Translations under genes and position numbers: made by a program | Source of the DNA: Neorhizobium sp. | GTDB taxonomy: Bacteria; Pseudomonadota; Alphaproteobacteria; Rhizobiales; Rhizobiaceae | NCBI GenBank assembly: GCA_028283725.1 | Contig: JAPWKC010000004.1 | Location: 806,001-870,000, forward strand | DNA length: 64,000 nucleotides | Reading direction: 5' to 3' | In this document: positions 53,753 to 62,759 of the stretch, in pieces | How positions within the stretch are numbered: the first letter of the stretch is position 1 | Layout of the letters: each line of letters starts with the position of its first letter | The notes under the pieces: model-generated | Told to the model about the DNA's origin: nothing | The model's input: the letters and a program-made list of their open reading frames with translations, nothing else | Database searches by the model: none

Positions 53753-54655
53753 ATGACGCCCCGGTCCCTCGGCCTGATATTCGCCCTTTCCGCCGTTACC
53801 ATCTTTGCCGTGCAGGACGGTATTTCCAAACATCTCGGTACAGCCTATCCGGCCGTCTTTGTGGCGATGATCCGCTACTGGGTGTTTGCGGTCTTCGTGC
53901 TGGCCATGGCAAGCCGCAATCCGGGCGGGATCAAGGGGACGGCCACCACGAGCAGGCCCTTTCTACAGGTGGCACGCGGCGTGCTGCTCGTCGCACAGAT
54001 CGTGGTCTCGATCGTTTCCTTCTCGCAGGTGGGCCTGGCGCAGACGCATACGATCTTTGCCGCCACGCCGCTTGCCGTCGCCTGCCTCTCTGTGCCGATC
54101 CTGGGGGAGACTGTCGGCTGGCGACGATGGCTGGCGATCGGCGTCGGCCTTTGCGGCATCCTGCTCATCGTCAACCCGCTGCATGCCAATTTCGACCAGA
54201 AGATCATCATCCCGATCGCCTGCGTCATCATGTTCGCGCTCTATTCGGTGCTGACCCGCATGGCGAGCCGGACAGACACGTCGAAGACGAGCTTCTTTTA
54301 TACCGGCATTGCAGGAGCGGCGGCGATCACGCTGATCGGCCCCTTCTACTGGACGGTGTTTGCGCCGACCGACTGGCTGTGGATGGGATTGCTGTGCGTG
54401 ACCGGCATGACCGGCCATTATCTCCTGATCCGCGCCTTCGACCTTCTCGATGCGGTCGTGGTGCAGCCGATGTCCTATATCCAGTCGGTGCTGGTCTGCA
54501 TCATCGGCGTCTACGTGTTCGGCGAAGTGATGACGTTGAACATGATCGCCGGCTGCGCCATCGTCATCGGCGCGGGGATCTTCACCATCTGGCGCGAGGC
54601 GAAAGTGGGCTCGAAGACAGAACCGGCACCGGTGGAGCCGCCCGGCGCGCTTTGA
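53753..54655 (+). CDS. DMT superfamily (EamA) transporter
   Basis: The 300-residue protein has ten membrane helices in two EamA repeats: SLGLIFALSAVTIFAVQDGI starts the first, and IACVIMFALYSVLTRMASRT the second. VVVQPMSYIQSVLVCIIGVY is the typical penultimate region, and the C-terminus is basic then acidic. Drug/metabolite transporters of this type export amino acids or other metabolites; the substrate cannot be inferred. It is convergent with the methyltransferase gene. Confidence 0.9.
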   Translation: MTPRSLGLIFALSAVTIFAVQDGISKHLGTAYPAVFVAMIRYWVFAVFVLAMASRNPGGIKGTATTSRPFLQVARGVLLVAQIVVSIVSFSQVGLAQTHTIFAATPLAVACLSVPILGETVGWRRWLAIGVGLCGILLIVNPLHANFDQKIIIPIACVIMFALYSVLTRMASRTDTSKTSFFYTGIAGAAAITLIGPFYWTVFAPTDWLWMGLLCVTGMTGHYLLIRAFDLLDAVVVQPMSYIQSVLVCIIGVYVFGEVMTLNMIAGCAIVIGAGIFTIWREAKVGSKTEPAPVEPPGAL

Positions 54656-54668
54656 CGGTTTGCTTATC

Positions 54669-55472
54669 CTATCGCGGCACCCGGCCGCGGCAGGCCCAGG
54701 CGACGGCTGCGAAGGAGCGCGGGCCATCGTCGCGTCCCGCCCGATAGGCATCCGAGACCGCCTGTTTCAGCCTTTCCGCCAGCGCCGGCTCGGCGCCTGC
54801 CACATATCTGCCGATCGGCCCCTCGCCGGTCGAGAACGATGCCCAGTAATCGGCAAAGCCGGAAAATTCCATGCGGATCGACAGTGACGCCTCTTCGACC
54901 GCCACCAGGCCTGCCGCGGCAAATTCTTTTGCAAGATCGCCCGGCGCCGTCATCGGCTGGCAACAATAGCGCTTGCGGAAGGCGCGCGCGTCCTCATCGA
55001 GCATGGCTGCCGTATCGAGCAGCATGCGCATGGCCGGCATGCCGCCCGGATGATCCCAGACGGCTGCCGCCACCATGCCATCCGGCCTGACGACGCGGCG
55101 CATCTCGGCAACGGCCTTTGCCGCGTCGGGCACGAAATGCAGGACGAGCAGCGCCATGGCGCGATCGAAGCGCCCGTTGTCGAAGGGAAGCGCTGCCGCA
55201 TCCGCCTGACATGCGGTGATGCGCGGGTCGCTGATGAGGCTCCTCACCGCCTCGACGAAAACCGGCTCGTAATCGACCGCGACGATCTCGGCAATATCGG
55301 CAACCTTGGGCACGGCGAAGGTGAGGCTGCCATTGCCGCAGCCGACATCGAGAATGCGCTCGCCATCGGCAAGGCCTGAAAAATCGAGGAAGAGCGGCGC
55401 AAGCCTTTTGCTCCACCGGCCCATCAGGCGTTCATAGCCTTCGGCACTGCTGACGTTGAAATTGGACGGCAT
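54669..55472 (-). CDS. Class I SAM-dependent methyltransferase
   Basis: The 267-residue protein has motif I ERILDVGCGNGSLTFAVPKV (about 37-56), AVDYEPVFVEAVRSLI, and then ITACQADAAALPFDNGRFDR with motif II/III MALLVLHFVPDAAKAVAEMR. It resembles the UbiE/COQ5-like Methyltransf_11 group; the substrate is unknown. ATG 55472 gives a normal N-terminus (FNVSSAEGYERLMGRWSKRL), common in this subgroup. Confidence 0.88.
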   Translation of the reverse strand: MPSNFNVSSAEGYERLMGRWSKRLAPLFLDFSGLADGERILDVGCGNGSLTFAVPKVADIAEIVAVDYEPVFVEAVRSLISDPRITACQADAAALPFDNGRFDRAMALLVLHFVPDAAKAVAEMRRVVRPDGMVAAAVWDHPGGMPAMRMLLDTAAMLDEDARAFRKRYCCQPMTAPGDLAKEFAAAGLVAVEEASLSIRMEFSGFADYWASFSTGEGPIGRYVAGAEPALAERLKQAVSDAYRAGRDDGPRSFAAVAWACRGRVPR

Positions 55473-55504
55473 GCGCTTGTCCTTTCCCGTTACCGTCGCC
55501 GAGC

Positions 55505-56269
55505 CTAGCCCGTCTGCCGCGCGCCCGTATCGATGGCCGCGACCGACAGCGCCTTCAGCGCCGCATGAACAAACCCTTCGCGCGCCGTACTTTCGGTCAG
55601 GCCACGCGGCTCGTAGACATGGCGATGCAGGAAGAAACCGGTCAGCCGGAAGGCCGCGGCCATGGTCTCGCGGTTGGCAGCGGTGCCCGCCCCTTCACCG
55701 AGGAAGGGCGGCAGCGGCAGTAACCGGTCGGCATAGGGCGCGCCGGCCGCGCCGCAGACGGCCCGGCCGCTTTTCGGCGAGACATAGATCAGGTCCTGCC
55801 TGACGCCGGTCGCGGCGCATTCGGCAAGGTCGAGCCCGAAGCCGAGATCGTTCAGTACGGCAAGCTCGAAACGGACGAACAATTCGCCCGCGTCTGCCGG
55901 ATCGTCCATCGTGTCGAGGATGACGTCGAGCGCCTCGAAAAGATGCGGATGCGGGTCACGCTCGGGCAGGAGACGCAGAAGCGCGCCCATGGCCTGAACG
56001 CCATAGACGGCAGTCGCCGTCTCCATCAGTCTTGCGGCGCGCAGATGCAGCGGCTCCAGCTTGAACTCGCCCAGATGCTCGTCGAGCCGCGCCCGCCAGA
56101 CCGCCTCCACCCGGTTGCCGGGTTGCAGCACCGGCTGCATCGACCGTGAGCGGCCGGAGCGGACCATGCCGAGATGCCGGCCGCGGTCGCGCGTCATCAG
56201 CTCGGCAATGACGCTGGTTTCGCCATGCCGCTTCACGCCGATGATGATTGCCTCGTCCTGCCACTGCAT
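55505..56269 (-). CDS. recO: DNA repair protein RecO
   Basis: RecO loads RecA onto SSB-coated DNA in the RecFOR pathway. The 254-residue protein starts [20 protein letters not shown] (OB-fold) and continues [20 protein letters not shown] and [20 protein letters not shown]. The C-terminal helical domain follows. The usual zinc cysteines seem reduced ([20 protein letters not shown] has one). In rhizobia recO normally follows era; here 1.8 kb containing two other genes intervene. Confidence 0.92.
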   Translation of the reverse strand: MQWQDEAIIIGVKRHGETSVIAELMTRDRGRHLGMVRSGRSRSMQPVLQPGNRVEAVWRARLDEHLGEFKLEPLHLRAARLMETATAVYGVQAMGALLRLLPERDPHPHLFEALDVILDTMDDPADAGELFVRFELAVLNDLGFGLDLAECAATGVRQDLIYVSPKSGRAVCGAAGAPYADRLLPLPPFLGEGAGTAANRETMAAAFRLTGFFLHRHVYEPRGLTESTAREGFVHAALKALSVAAIDTGARQTG

Positions 56270-56302
56270 CTTTGGATGAACGTCCCTTAAAAGCCTGCGC
56301 AT

Positions 56303-56339
56303 CAGGCTTTGCGAAAATCGAAACCGATTTTCGGGCCTG
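56303..56339. repeat. Rhizobial-type intergenic palindrome upstream of recO
   Basis: CGAAAATCG (56312-56320) and CGATTTTCG (56325-56333) are exact complements around AAAC. Outside them CAGGC (56303-56307) pairs with GCCTG (56335-56339). GAAAATCG..CGATTTTC palindromes are common mosaic elements between genes in Rhizobiaceae (from memory). Confidence 0.6.
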
Positions 56340-56524
56340 CGCTTCAGAGATCGGACCAATCATAACGCATAACCGGCTGGGACTGAATCGCTTTCTTGCC
56401 TTTGCGATGCCGGCCGAAAACGCGACTGGCCATTATATTTTGCCGCCGCTGCGGCTTGCGGCCTGGAACAAATCAGCCTCCAGCGGCTTGTTATCGCACA
56501 GATTAACGAGGTTGAAGACCTGCC

Positions 56525-56980
56525 ATGAAAGCCGCCACCAGCCCCTCCCAGACGACCGTCCGATCGACGCGCACCCATAGCCGCAGCCGCAGCGCCATCA
56601 TTGCCGTTGCCGCCATCGCAAGCGCAGTGCCCGTGTCTCTATCCCTCGCGACACCGGCAGCCGCCCAATCGCCGCAGCTGGAACAGGCCTGCCTCACGGT
56701 GGCGAAGACGTTTCTTCTGACGAACACGCTGAAAACAGGGGTCGTACAATCATTCCCGGAACTCGATCCGCCCGGCGCGCGCCTCACCTATTCCACGCGC
56801 GAGGATGCCAAGCCGACCGATTTCAGCAGCGAGATCGACTGCCAGTTCGACAAGGCAAGCCCGCCGATGGCTGTCCTGCGCTTCTGCATTTCCGACACCT
56901 GCTACGGGCCGAATGAGCAGGACCCGGAAAAGCGCCGCCGCTATCAGGAAGTGAAGGCCGTGATGGACCGGCACAAGTAA
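56525..56980 (+). CDS. Exported hypothetical protein
   Basis: The 151-residue protein has a basic N-terminus, a hydrophobic core (SAIIAVAAIASAVPVSLSLA) and AAA-type cleavage before QSPQLEQACL. The mature part has four cysteines (QACL, IDCQF, RFCISDTCYG), probably two disulfides, and ends KRRRYQEVKAVMDRHK. It is the only plus-strand gene in a block of minus-strand genes from recO to rsh. I recognise no family. Confidence 0.6.
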   Translation: MKAATSPSQTTVRSTRTHSRSRSAIIAVAAIASAVPVSLSLATPAAAQSPQLEQACLTVAKTFLLTNTLKTGVVQSFPELDPPGARLTYSTREDAKPTDFSSEIDCQFDKASPPMAVLRFCISDTCYGPNEQDPEKRRRYQEVKAVMDRHK

Positions 56981-57260
56981 GCGGCAGACGTGCAGCGCCG
57001 AAATGGCAAGGCAGCGGAGCGGCAACCGCTCCGCCTGTCGAGGGCTGACAGGGGGAGACCCCTGCTCGCCCTGCTCAGGCCTCTGCCGAATATCTGCACA
57101 TGCCTGATGACATCGATGCGGTCAGATCCTCGGGGCGAGCCTGAGGATGCCGAGATGAAAACGCCGATCGTCTTCATCGAGCGGATCGGCGGATCGGGAC
57201 AGGCGCGAGCATGGCGTGGGAAAGGTGTAAGGCTTACCCCAGGTGCCCTGCCGGCAATGA

Positions 57261-57773
57261 TTACTGGCGCAGCCGCAGAACGTTCAAGGCCGACGACAGA
57301 TAGCGGGCCGCGAGCGCATGGCGGCGGGTATTGGCGATGTTGAGCGCGGCGATGCAATGGCTTTCGAGGGGATCGTCGCTTTCCGTGCCCGGCCGGGCCT
57401 CGAAGGCGGTCACGGTGCCGGCATAGATCGACGGCACGCCTTCCGCATCACGGAAGCAGCGGCCCTTGGCCGTCACCACAACCCGCCGTCCCGTCGGATG
57501 GGTAATGGCATAGCTCTGGTGGCAGGCGCGCCCGGTGATGATCGTCTCGTGCAGCGCCTTGGCAACACGCTGCCGGTCGCCATCATCGATATTGGCCACG
57601 ACCTTCTCGATCGGCGCTCCGGCCTCGAGATCGTTCATAGGAAGACCATAGATGAAGGCGAAGATCTCATCGCCATACACCATGTTTTCCGGAACATTCC
57701 AACTGAAGAACCCGACGCTATTCGGCAGGTCGATATTGGTATTTCCATGTAGGAGACTGCTCTCGCTTTTCAT
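57261..57773 (-). CDS. Stand-alone PAS domain protein (paralogue 2)
   Basis: The 170-residue protein is a paralogue of the one at 993-1517: FFSWNVPENMVYGDEIFAFI, YGLPMNDLEAGAPIEKVVAN, GRCFRDAEGVPSIYAGTVTA and a matching tail (HCIAALNIANTRRHALAARY). There is no output domain. ATG 57773 (MKSESS) has AGGAAGGG about 10 bases upstream, better than the earlier in-frame ATG at 57803. It lies between recO and era, where rhizobia normally have no gene. Confidence 0.82.
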   Translation of the reverse strand: MKSESSLLHGNTNIDLPNSVGFFSWNVPENMVYGDEIFAFIYGLPMNDLEAGAPIEKVVANIDDGDRQRVAKALHETIITGRACHQSYAITHPTGRRVVVTAKGRCFRDAEGVPSIYAGTVTAFEARPGTESDDPLESHCIAALNIANTRRHALAARYLSSALNVLRLRQ

Positions 57774-58035
57774 AATGCTTTCGCCCTTCCTCTGGCGATA
57801 CAATTCCTCGCCCCGATTGCATTAGCAATTGCATATATTCCTAGATGAAAAATAGCCGATTGAAAAAATCTACGATTCAATCGATAGCATCTATCATAAA
57901 CAGATGCGAGACCTCGCCGCAGAAAAGCTGTATCGATGCACGACACACTTATTATTGCGCGCAATGCATCGTCACCAGTGTTCCAGAACAGGGCAAGACC
58001 GGCGGGATCATCACGATCCCCGTCGATTATCCCGT
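57774..58035. other. AT-rich region upstream of the PAS gene
   Basis: This gap is markedly more AT-rich than its surroundings. CGATTGAA (57857-57864) and TTCAATCG (57876-57883) form an 8-bp inverted repeat with an 11-base spacer, a possible operator for the leftward PAS gene. No coding frame is convincing. Confidence 0.45.
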
Positions 58036-58998
58036 TCAGCCGCGCGGGAATTCCAGGCCCATTTCGCGGAAACGCTCGGGATCGTCGCCCCAGTTTTCAC
58101 GCACCTTGACGAACAGGAAGAGATGCACGGGCTGTTCGAGGATCTCGGTCAGCTCCTTGCGGGATGCGGTCGAGATCGACTTGATCGCCTCGCCGTTCTT
58201 GCCCAGCGCGATCTTTTTCTGGCTTTCCCGCTCGACATAGATCACCTGTTCGATCCTGACCGAACCGTCCTTGCGCTCTTCCCACCGCTCCGTCTCGACA
58301 TGCGAGGAATAGGGAAGCTCCTGATGCAGGCGCAGGAAAAGTTTCTCGCGGGTGATTTCGGCGGCAAGCTGGCGCATCGGCAGGTCGGAGATCTGATCCT
58401 CCGGATAATACCAGGGGCCTTCCGGCAGGGTCTTTGCCAGATAGTCCATCACATGGTCGCAGCCGGAACCGGTCGTGGCCGAGATCATGAAAGTCTGCTC
58501 GAAGGCGACGATCTCGTTGGCGGCGGCCGCCAGCTTCAAAAGATCTTCGGGTCGCACCTGGTCAATCTTGTTGAGGACGAGGATCTTCGGCTGCCGGACC
58601 TCTTTCAGGCCTTCCAGAATGGTTTCTGCATCGCCGCGCAGGCCGCGCTCGCTGTCGATCAGGAACATGATGTAATCGGCATCCTTGGCGCCGCCCCAGG
58701 CGGATGTGACCATGGCGCGATCGAGCCTGCGGCGCGGCTTGAAGATGCCGGGCGTGTCCATGAAGACGATCTGGGCGTTGTTATGGATGGCGATGCCGCG
58801 GACGATGGCGCGCGTCGTCTGCACCTTGTGGCTGACGATCGAGACCTTGGCGCCGACGAAACGGTTGACCAGCGTCGACTTGCCGGCATTGGTCGCACCG
58901 ATCAGGGCAACGAAGCCGGAATGCGTGGCTTGTGCGCCTTCGGCTGCTGCATCGACACCGAGGGAGCCGCTACCGGCCATGTTGTCGTCTTCGCTCAT
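58036..58998 (-). CDS. era: GTPase Era
   Basis: Era is an essential GTPase binding the 3' end of 16S rRNA during 30S assembly. G1 is ALIGATNAGKSTLVNRFVG (about 32-50), switch I has KVQTTRAIVRG, G3 is FMDTPGIF, G4 is VLNKIDQV, and G5 is ISATTGSGCD. The C-terminal KH domain includes IEQVIYVERESQKKIALGKN and GEAIKSISTASRKELTEIL. ATG 58998 follows GGATACC; a TTG at 59007 is less likely. A 193-base gap separates it from rnc. Confidence 0.97.
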   Translation of the reverse strand: MSEDDNMAGSGSLGVDAAAEGAQATHSGFVALIGATNAGKSTLVNRFVGAKVSIVSHKVQTTRAIVRGIAIHNNAQIVFMDTPGIFKPRRRLDRAMVTSAWGGAKDADYIMFLIDSERGLRGDAETILEGLKEVRQPKILVLNKIDQVRPEDLLKLAAAANEIVAFEQTFMISATTGSGCDHVMDYLAKTLPEGPWYYPEDQISDLPMRQLAAEITREKLFLRLHQELPYSSHVETERWEERKDGSVRIEQVIYVERESQKKIALGKNGEAIKSISTASRKELTEILEQPVHLFLFVKVRENWGDDPERFREMGLEFPRG

Positions 58999-59191
58999 GG
59001 TATCCAATCAAATCGTTTGGCAAATGGTGTATTTGCGGCGGCATCGAATGCATCGACAGGATGCAGGACCGCGTCAGGTTTCGTCTGCATGTACGCCTCG
59101 CGGGCTCCCTAGTCGATAGGCGAGGCGCGATCAGAGGTGAAAATCGGCCTGATGCGGCCGATTTCAAGTCCATTTTCCGATGTCACGGATA

Positions 59192-59914
59192 TCAGGCGTC
59201 TTCTACGTCGCCGCTTTTCTGCCAGATGCCTTCGCGTTCCAGCATGCGGGTGGCGGCCACCTGTTCGGCGGCGCGCTTGGAGCGGTCGATACCCGTCTCG
59301 GGCGCGACGCCCTTGACCTCGACCGTAACGGTGAAGCGCGGATCGTGATCCGGGCCGGTGCGGTCGTCGATGCGGTAGGAGGGCGTGAGCCCGAACCTGG
59401 CATGCGCCCATTCCTGCAACTCGGTCTTGGCGTCGCGGCGGGCGCCATCGGCACGGATCGCGCGGCCTTCCCAGTGTTTCACGATGAAGGCGCGGGCAGC
59501 ATCGAGCCCGCCATCGAGATAGACGGCCGCGATCAGACTTTCGACCACGTCGGCGCGGACATTCATCATCCGCTTGCCAGTCAATTTCTTGACGTCGGCG
59601 CCGGTGCGAATGAAACGGTGCAGTTCCAGCTCGTCAGCCACCAGGGCGCAGCTTTCGGCGCTGACCAGCTGGTTCAGGCGCACGGAAAGCTCGCCTTCGG
59701 GCGCGGTGCGGAAAGTGGTGAACAGGAGTTCGGCCACGCAAAGGCCGAGCACCCGGTCGCCCAGGAACTCGAGCCGCTCGTAATTGGCGCCTTTGGCCAG
59801 ACCGGTGCTGGCATGGGTCAGCGCCCTGTCGAGCCATTGCTTTTCGGAGAAGACATAACCGAGCGTCTTCTCCAGCCGCTCGCGTTCCTCAGCCGACAGC
59901 GTCTTGGATTTCAT
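59192..59914 (-). CDS. rnc: Ribonuclease III
   Basis: This double-strand RNA endonuclease processes rRNA and regulates mRNAs. The catalytic signature NYERLEFLGDRVLGLCVAEL (about 40-59) carries the acidic residues, MMNVRADVVESLIAAVYLDG follows, and a dsRBD ends the protein (DAKTELQEWAHARFGLTPSY and ERSKRAAEQ-like helix). Its ATG overlaps the lepB stop (TGATG), so translation is coupled. Length is 240 residues. Confidence 0.97.
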   Translation of the reverse strand: MKSKTLSAEERERLEKTLGYVFSEKQWLDRALTHASTGLAKGANYERLEFLGDRVLGLCVAELLFTTFRTAPEGELSVRLNQLVSAESCALVADELELHRFIRTGADVKKLTGKRMMNVRADVVESLIAAVYLDGGLDAARAFIVKHWEGRAIRADGARRDAKTELQEWAHARFGLTPSYRIDDRTGPDHDPRFTVTVEVKGVAPETGIDRSKRAAEQVAATRMLEREGIWQKSGDVEDA

Positions 59915-60663
59915 CAATCGACCGCCTTGAAAATGCGGTTCCAGCGCATGTTGGCCGGCCAGTTCCAGATTTCGCGGAACGGCGTGTCGTTGCCGAGCGA
60001 GAAGAAGATCACGCTGGCGCGGCCGACAACGTTTTCTTCCGGCACGTAACCGACATCGAAGCGGCTATCGAGCGAGTTGTCGCGGTTGTCGCCCATGAAG
60101 AAATAGTGGCCGGCGGGAACGATGAATTCCGGCGTGTTGTCGCCGCGCGAAACCGGCGACTGGTCGAGCGTGTCATACGTCTTGCCGGTATCGAGCGTCT
60201 CGCGGAAGACCGGCACGTCGGAGCCCGGATCAAGGCGGTAATCGGAGGTGAAGGAACCATCCGGCACTTTCGGCACCGGCTTGCCGTTGATGAAGAGCAC
60301 GCCGTTGATCATCTGGATGCGATCGCCCGGCAGGCCTTCGAGCCGCTTGATGTAGTCGATATCCGGATCGGACGGCAGGCGGAAGACGATCACGTCGCCG
60401 CGCTTCGGCTTGGAGAATTCGAGCACGCGGCCGGAGAACAGGTTCGGCGAGAACGGCAGCGAATATTTCGAGAAGCCGTAGGCGAACTTGTTGACGAAGA
60501 TATAGTCGCCGACAAGCAGCGTCGGCATCATCGAGCCCGAGGGAATGGTGAATGGCTGGAACAGGACGGTGCGGATCACCATCGCCAGCAACAGCGCCTG
60601 GATGATGACCTTGATGTTTTCCCAAAGGGCGTTCTGCGGCTTCGGCTCGGCTTTATCGGACAC
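59914..60663 (-). CDS. lepB: Signal peptidase I
   Basis: The membrane-bound leader peptidase has one N-terminal helix (IKVIIQALLLAMVIRTVLFQ), the nucleophile Ser in PFTIPSGSMMPTLLVGDYIF (box B) and the general-base Lys in RGDVIVFRLPSDPDIDYIKR (box D). Box E is present in VPAGHYFFMGDNRDNSLDSR. I take GTG 60663 because it matches rhizobial LepB N-termini (SDKAEPKPQNALWENIKVI); the frame is open to 60726. Product length is 249. Confidence 0.96.
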   Translation of the reverse strand: MSDKAEPKPQNALWENIKVIIQALLLAMVIRTVLFQPFTIPSGSMMPTLLVGDYIFVNKFAYGFSKYSLPFSPNLFSGRVLEFSKPKRGDVIVFRLPSDPDIDYIKRLEGLPGDRIQMINGVLFINGKPVPKVPDGSFTSDYRLDPGSDVPVFRETLDTGKTYDTLDQSPVSRGDNTPEFIVPAGHYFFMGDNRDNSLDSRFDVGYVPEENVVGRASVIFFSLGNDTPFREIWNWPANMRWNRIFKAVD

Positions 60664-60763
60664 GTCTGACGTCTTTCTGTTTCCAGCTGGAAGCGTTTCT
60701 CTAAACTCTTCGCAAACCCGCGGCAATGGGCGTGAGGATTACGTTTCGTTCATGCGCACAGCA

Positions 60764-61171
60764 TCAGCCAATTGCGATGGGGCGGGCTTCGATGACGACG
60801 AAAGCCTGGGCATAGGGATATTCGTCGGTGATGGTGATGTGAATGAAAGGTTCGTGGCCGGCGGGCATGAGTTCTGCGAGCTTTTCTGCCGCACCGCCGG
60901 TCAGGGCCATGGTCGGCTTTCCGCCCGGAAGATTGATGACGCCCATGTCCTTCCAGAACACGCCGTTGGCAAGACCGGTGCCCAGCGCCTTGGAACAGGC
61001 TTCCTTGGCGGCGAAGCGCTTGGCATAGGAGGCGGCACGATTTTTCCGCCGGTCGGACTTCGCCCGCTCGATTTCGGTGAAACAGCGATGGGTGAATCGC
61101 TCACCGAAACGCTCGATGGATTTTTCCACGCGACGGATGTCGATGAGATCGCTGCCCAGTCCGATGATCAC
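60764..61171 (-). CDS. acpS: Holo-[acyl-carrier-protein] synthase
   Basis: AcpS transfers phosphopantetheine from CoA to ACP. Family motifs are [20 protein letters not shown] (with the Mg-binding Asp) and [19 protein letters not shown] (with the catalytic FAAKEA). The 135-residue length is normal. The start is GTG 61171 (with purine-rich GAAGGC just upstream), because no ATG precedes the GLGSDL motif at a reasonable distance. It is in the conserved acpS-lepB-rnc-era order. Confidence 0.95.
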   Translation of the reverse strand: MIIGLGSDLIDIRRVEKSIERFGERFTHRCFTEIERAKSDRRKNRAASYAKRFAAKEACSKALGTGLANGVFWKDMGVINLPGGKPTMALTGGAAEKLAELMPAGHEPFIHITITDEYPYAQAFVVIEARPIAIG

Positions 61172-61272
61172 GCCTTCAAGCCTCTCCGAAGCGTCGTGCG
61201 TCCGGATCGGCTCACGAAGACGCTCTCTCTTTTTTTTCAATCGCGCATCCGCCTTTGTCAGGCAGATCCGGG

Positions 61273-61842
61273 TTACGCCGTTGTGACTGACTTGAGCGCT
61301 CCGGCACGCGCCGTCAAGCGCTCGATCCGGCGGTTGCGGAAACTGCGCACGGCCAGATAGGTGATCGCATAGAAAATCGCGCCGCAGACGAGGCCGGGCG
61401 GCAGGGAACCGATCAGCATCGGCTCGAGGATCGGCCGCCAGAGCTGCGACAGGTCGAGATGGGAAAACAGCGCGCCGAGATCGATATGGTGGCTGCCCTC
61501 GACCTTGTTGCCGAGCATCACCTGCCCGAGTTCCCAGCTCAGCGGCCAGATGATCGGGCAGGTGATCGGATTGGCAAAGGCGGTGCCGATCGCAGCCGCA
61601 ACCATGCTGCCGCCGACCAGATAGGCGAAGGGAATGGCAAACAGGATGTGAAGGCCGAGGAACGGCGTCCAGGCGCTGACAACGCCGATGGCAAGGCCGG
61701 CTGCAACCGCATGCGGCGAGCCGCCGATCCGCATCACCTTCAGGCGGTAATAGCCGAGGATGCGCTTGAAGCCCTTTCGCGGGGCGAAAGCTTCGCGGAC
61801 ACGTTGTGAAAAACTTGGCTTGGTACGGCGGCGGAATGGCAT
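61273..61842 (-). CDS. DUF2062 membrane protein
   Basis: The 189-residue protein begins with a basic cytoplasmic region ([20 protein letters not shown]), then the DUF2062 core with helices [40 protein letters not shown] and [20 protein letters not shown]. Another helix is near the C-terminus. Position directly upstream of acpS is typical for rhizobia. The biochemical role is unknown. Confidence 0.88.
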   Translation of the reverse strand: MPFRRRTKPSFSQRVREAFAPRKGFKRILGYYRLKVMRIGGSPHAVAAGLAIGVVSAWTPFLGLHILFAIPFAYLVGGSMVAAAIGTAFANPITCPIIWPLSWELGQVMLGNKVEGSHHIDLGALFSHLDLSQLWRPILEPMLIGSLPPGLVCGAIFYAITYLAVRSFRNRRIERLTARAGALKSVTTA

Positions 61843-62340
61843 CGCGTCTATTGCCGATCGCGACCACTGTCGCTGCCGGCTCCCTTTTCGATCACGTCAC
61901 GTTCACATCTAGCGGAAGCCGAAGATGATGGCAAAAGTTGGCCGGGCCAATTTTACCCCTGCCCTCAAGGCAGATCGTCGCACGGATCAAAAACAGACAT
62001 CCGGTGGCGGAAAAAGCGAGCCGGTTTCGCAGATCGGTGCCGCGCGCCCAGTCCTTCCGGGCAGAAGTTTTTCAGGACGCCAATCTTCCGGGCGCCAGTC
62101 TTCCGGGCGCCAGTCTTTTCGCGCCCAGTCTCTCCGAAGGCCAGTCATCCCGACCAGCCTCTTGTCCGCGCAGCCCTGGCGAATTTGCCTCGACGGCCGA
62201 TTGCCGTCGCAGCGGCGGATGCCCGCCACACAAGTCTGGTACGTGATCGACCTATCGCATGTTCGACAGCGCATCGAGGATGCTGTCGAATTCACTCGCC
62301 GGCAGCGCTTTTCGCAGATGCCGACAGGACCGGCAAAAAA
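61843..62340. other. Intergenic region with 15-bp repeats
   Basis: The 498 bases between DUF2062 and DUF3563 genes have no convincing coding frame. The plus-strand frame from 61925 is basic and built largely on the repeats. The notable content is the tandem array at 62046-62150. Confidence 0.4.
62046..62150. repeat. Imperfect 15-bp tandem repeats
   Basis: GCCAATCTTCCGGGC (62079-62093) and GCCAGTCTTCCGGGC (62094-62108) are adjacent near-identical units, followed by the decayed copies GCCAGTCTTTTCGCG and CCCAGTCTCTCCGAA. An earlier related copy begins at 62047. On the minus strand the units would code for DWRPE repeats, but that frame has no supported start. Confidence 0.6.
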
Positions 62341-62493
62341 TCAGAAGGACTTGCGGAAGATGCCGCGGTCTACCTGGCGCATGCGGTATTCGAGGTCGAT
62401 ACGGTCATTGGCTTCGTTGAGGTAAGCCATTTCGCGATCCTGAACGGTCGGTACGCGCAGAGCGCGGGCGAACTTGCGAACAGATGTAAACAT
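62341..62493 (-). CDS. DUF3563 small protein
   Basis: The 50-residue protein reads MFTSVRKFARALRVPTVQDR, then EMAYLNEANDRIDLEYRMRQ and VDRGIFRKSF. The EMAYLNEAxDRxDLEYRxRQ core is the signature of DUF3563 proteins, common in Rhizobiales and Burkholderia and without known function. AAGGAGACAGAAA directly precedes ATG 62493. It is too short for most gene finders but very well supported. Confidence 0.85.
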   Translation of the reverse strand: MFTSVRKFARALRVPTVQDREMAYLNEANDRIDLEYRMRQVDRGIFRKSF

Positions 62494-62759
62494 TTTCTGT
62501 CTCCTTGGTCTCTGTGATCTCTATTTCACGACCAATAGATAGAATTAAATCGTTTGAAACACCAACGCGCAGTCGCTTGGCCAGATATGCGTCAAACGCA
62601 TAACAAGGCCGACATGCGAAAATGCCGTGATCAAAATCAAGGCAGAAAAAAGAGACATATCGACGCAAGGAGAAAAGGCGGAGCGGGCAAACCATCCGCT
62701 GCCCACCCCGCCCCGATCGTTTTCGGCTTTTGCTGCCGATCTGCCGGAAAGTCGCCGGA

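Noticed and set aside
61925..62425. 166-residue plus-strand frame with GRQSS repeats
   Set aside because: It is built on the 15-bp repeats and runs antisense through the well-supported DUF3563 gene.
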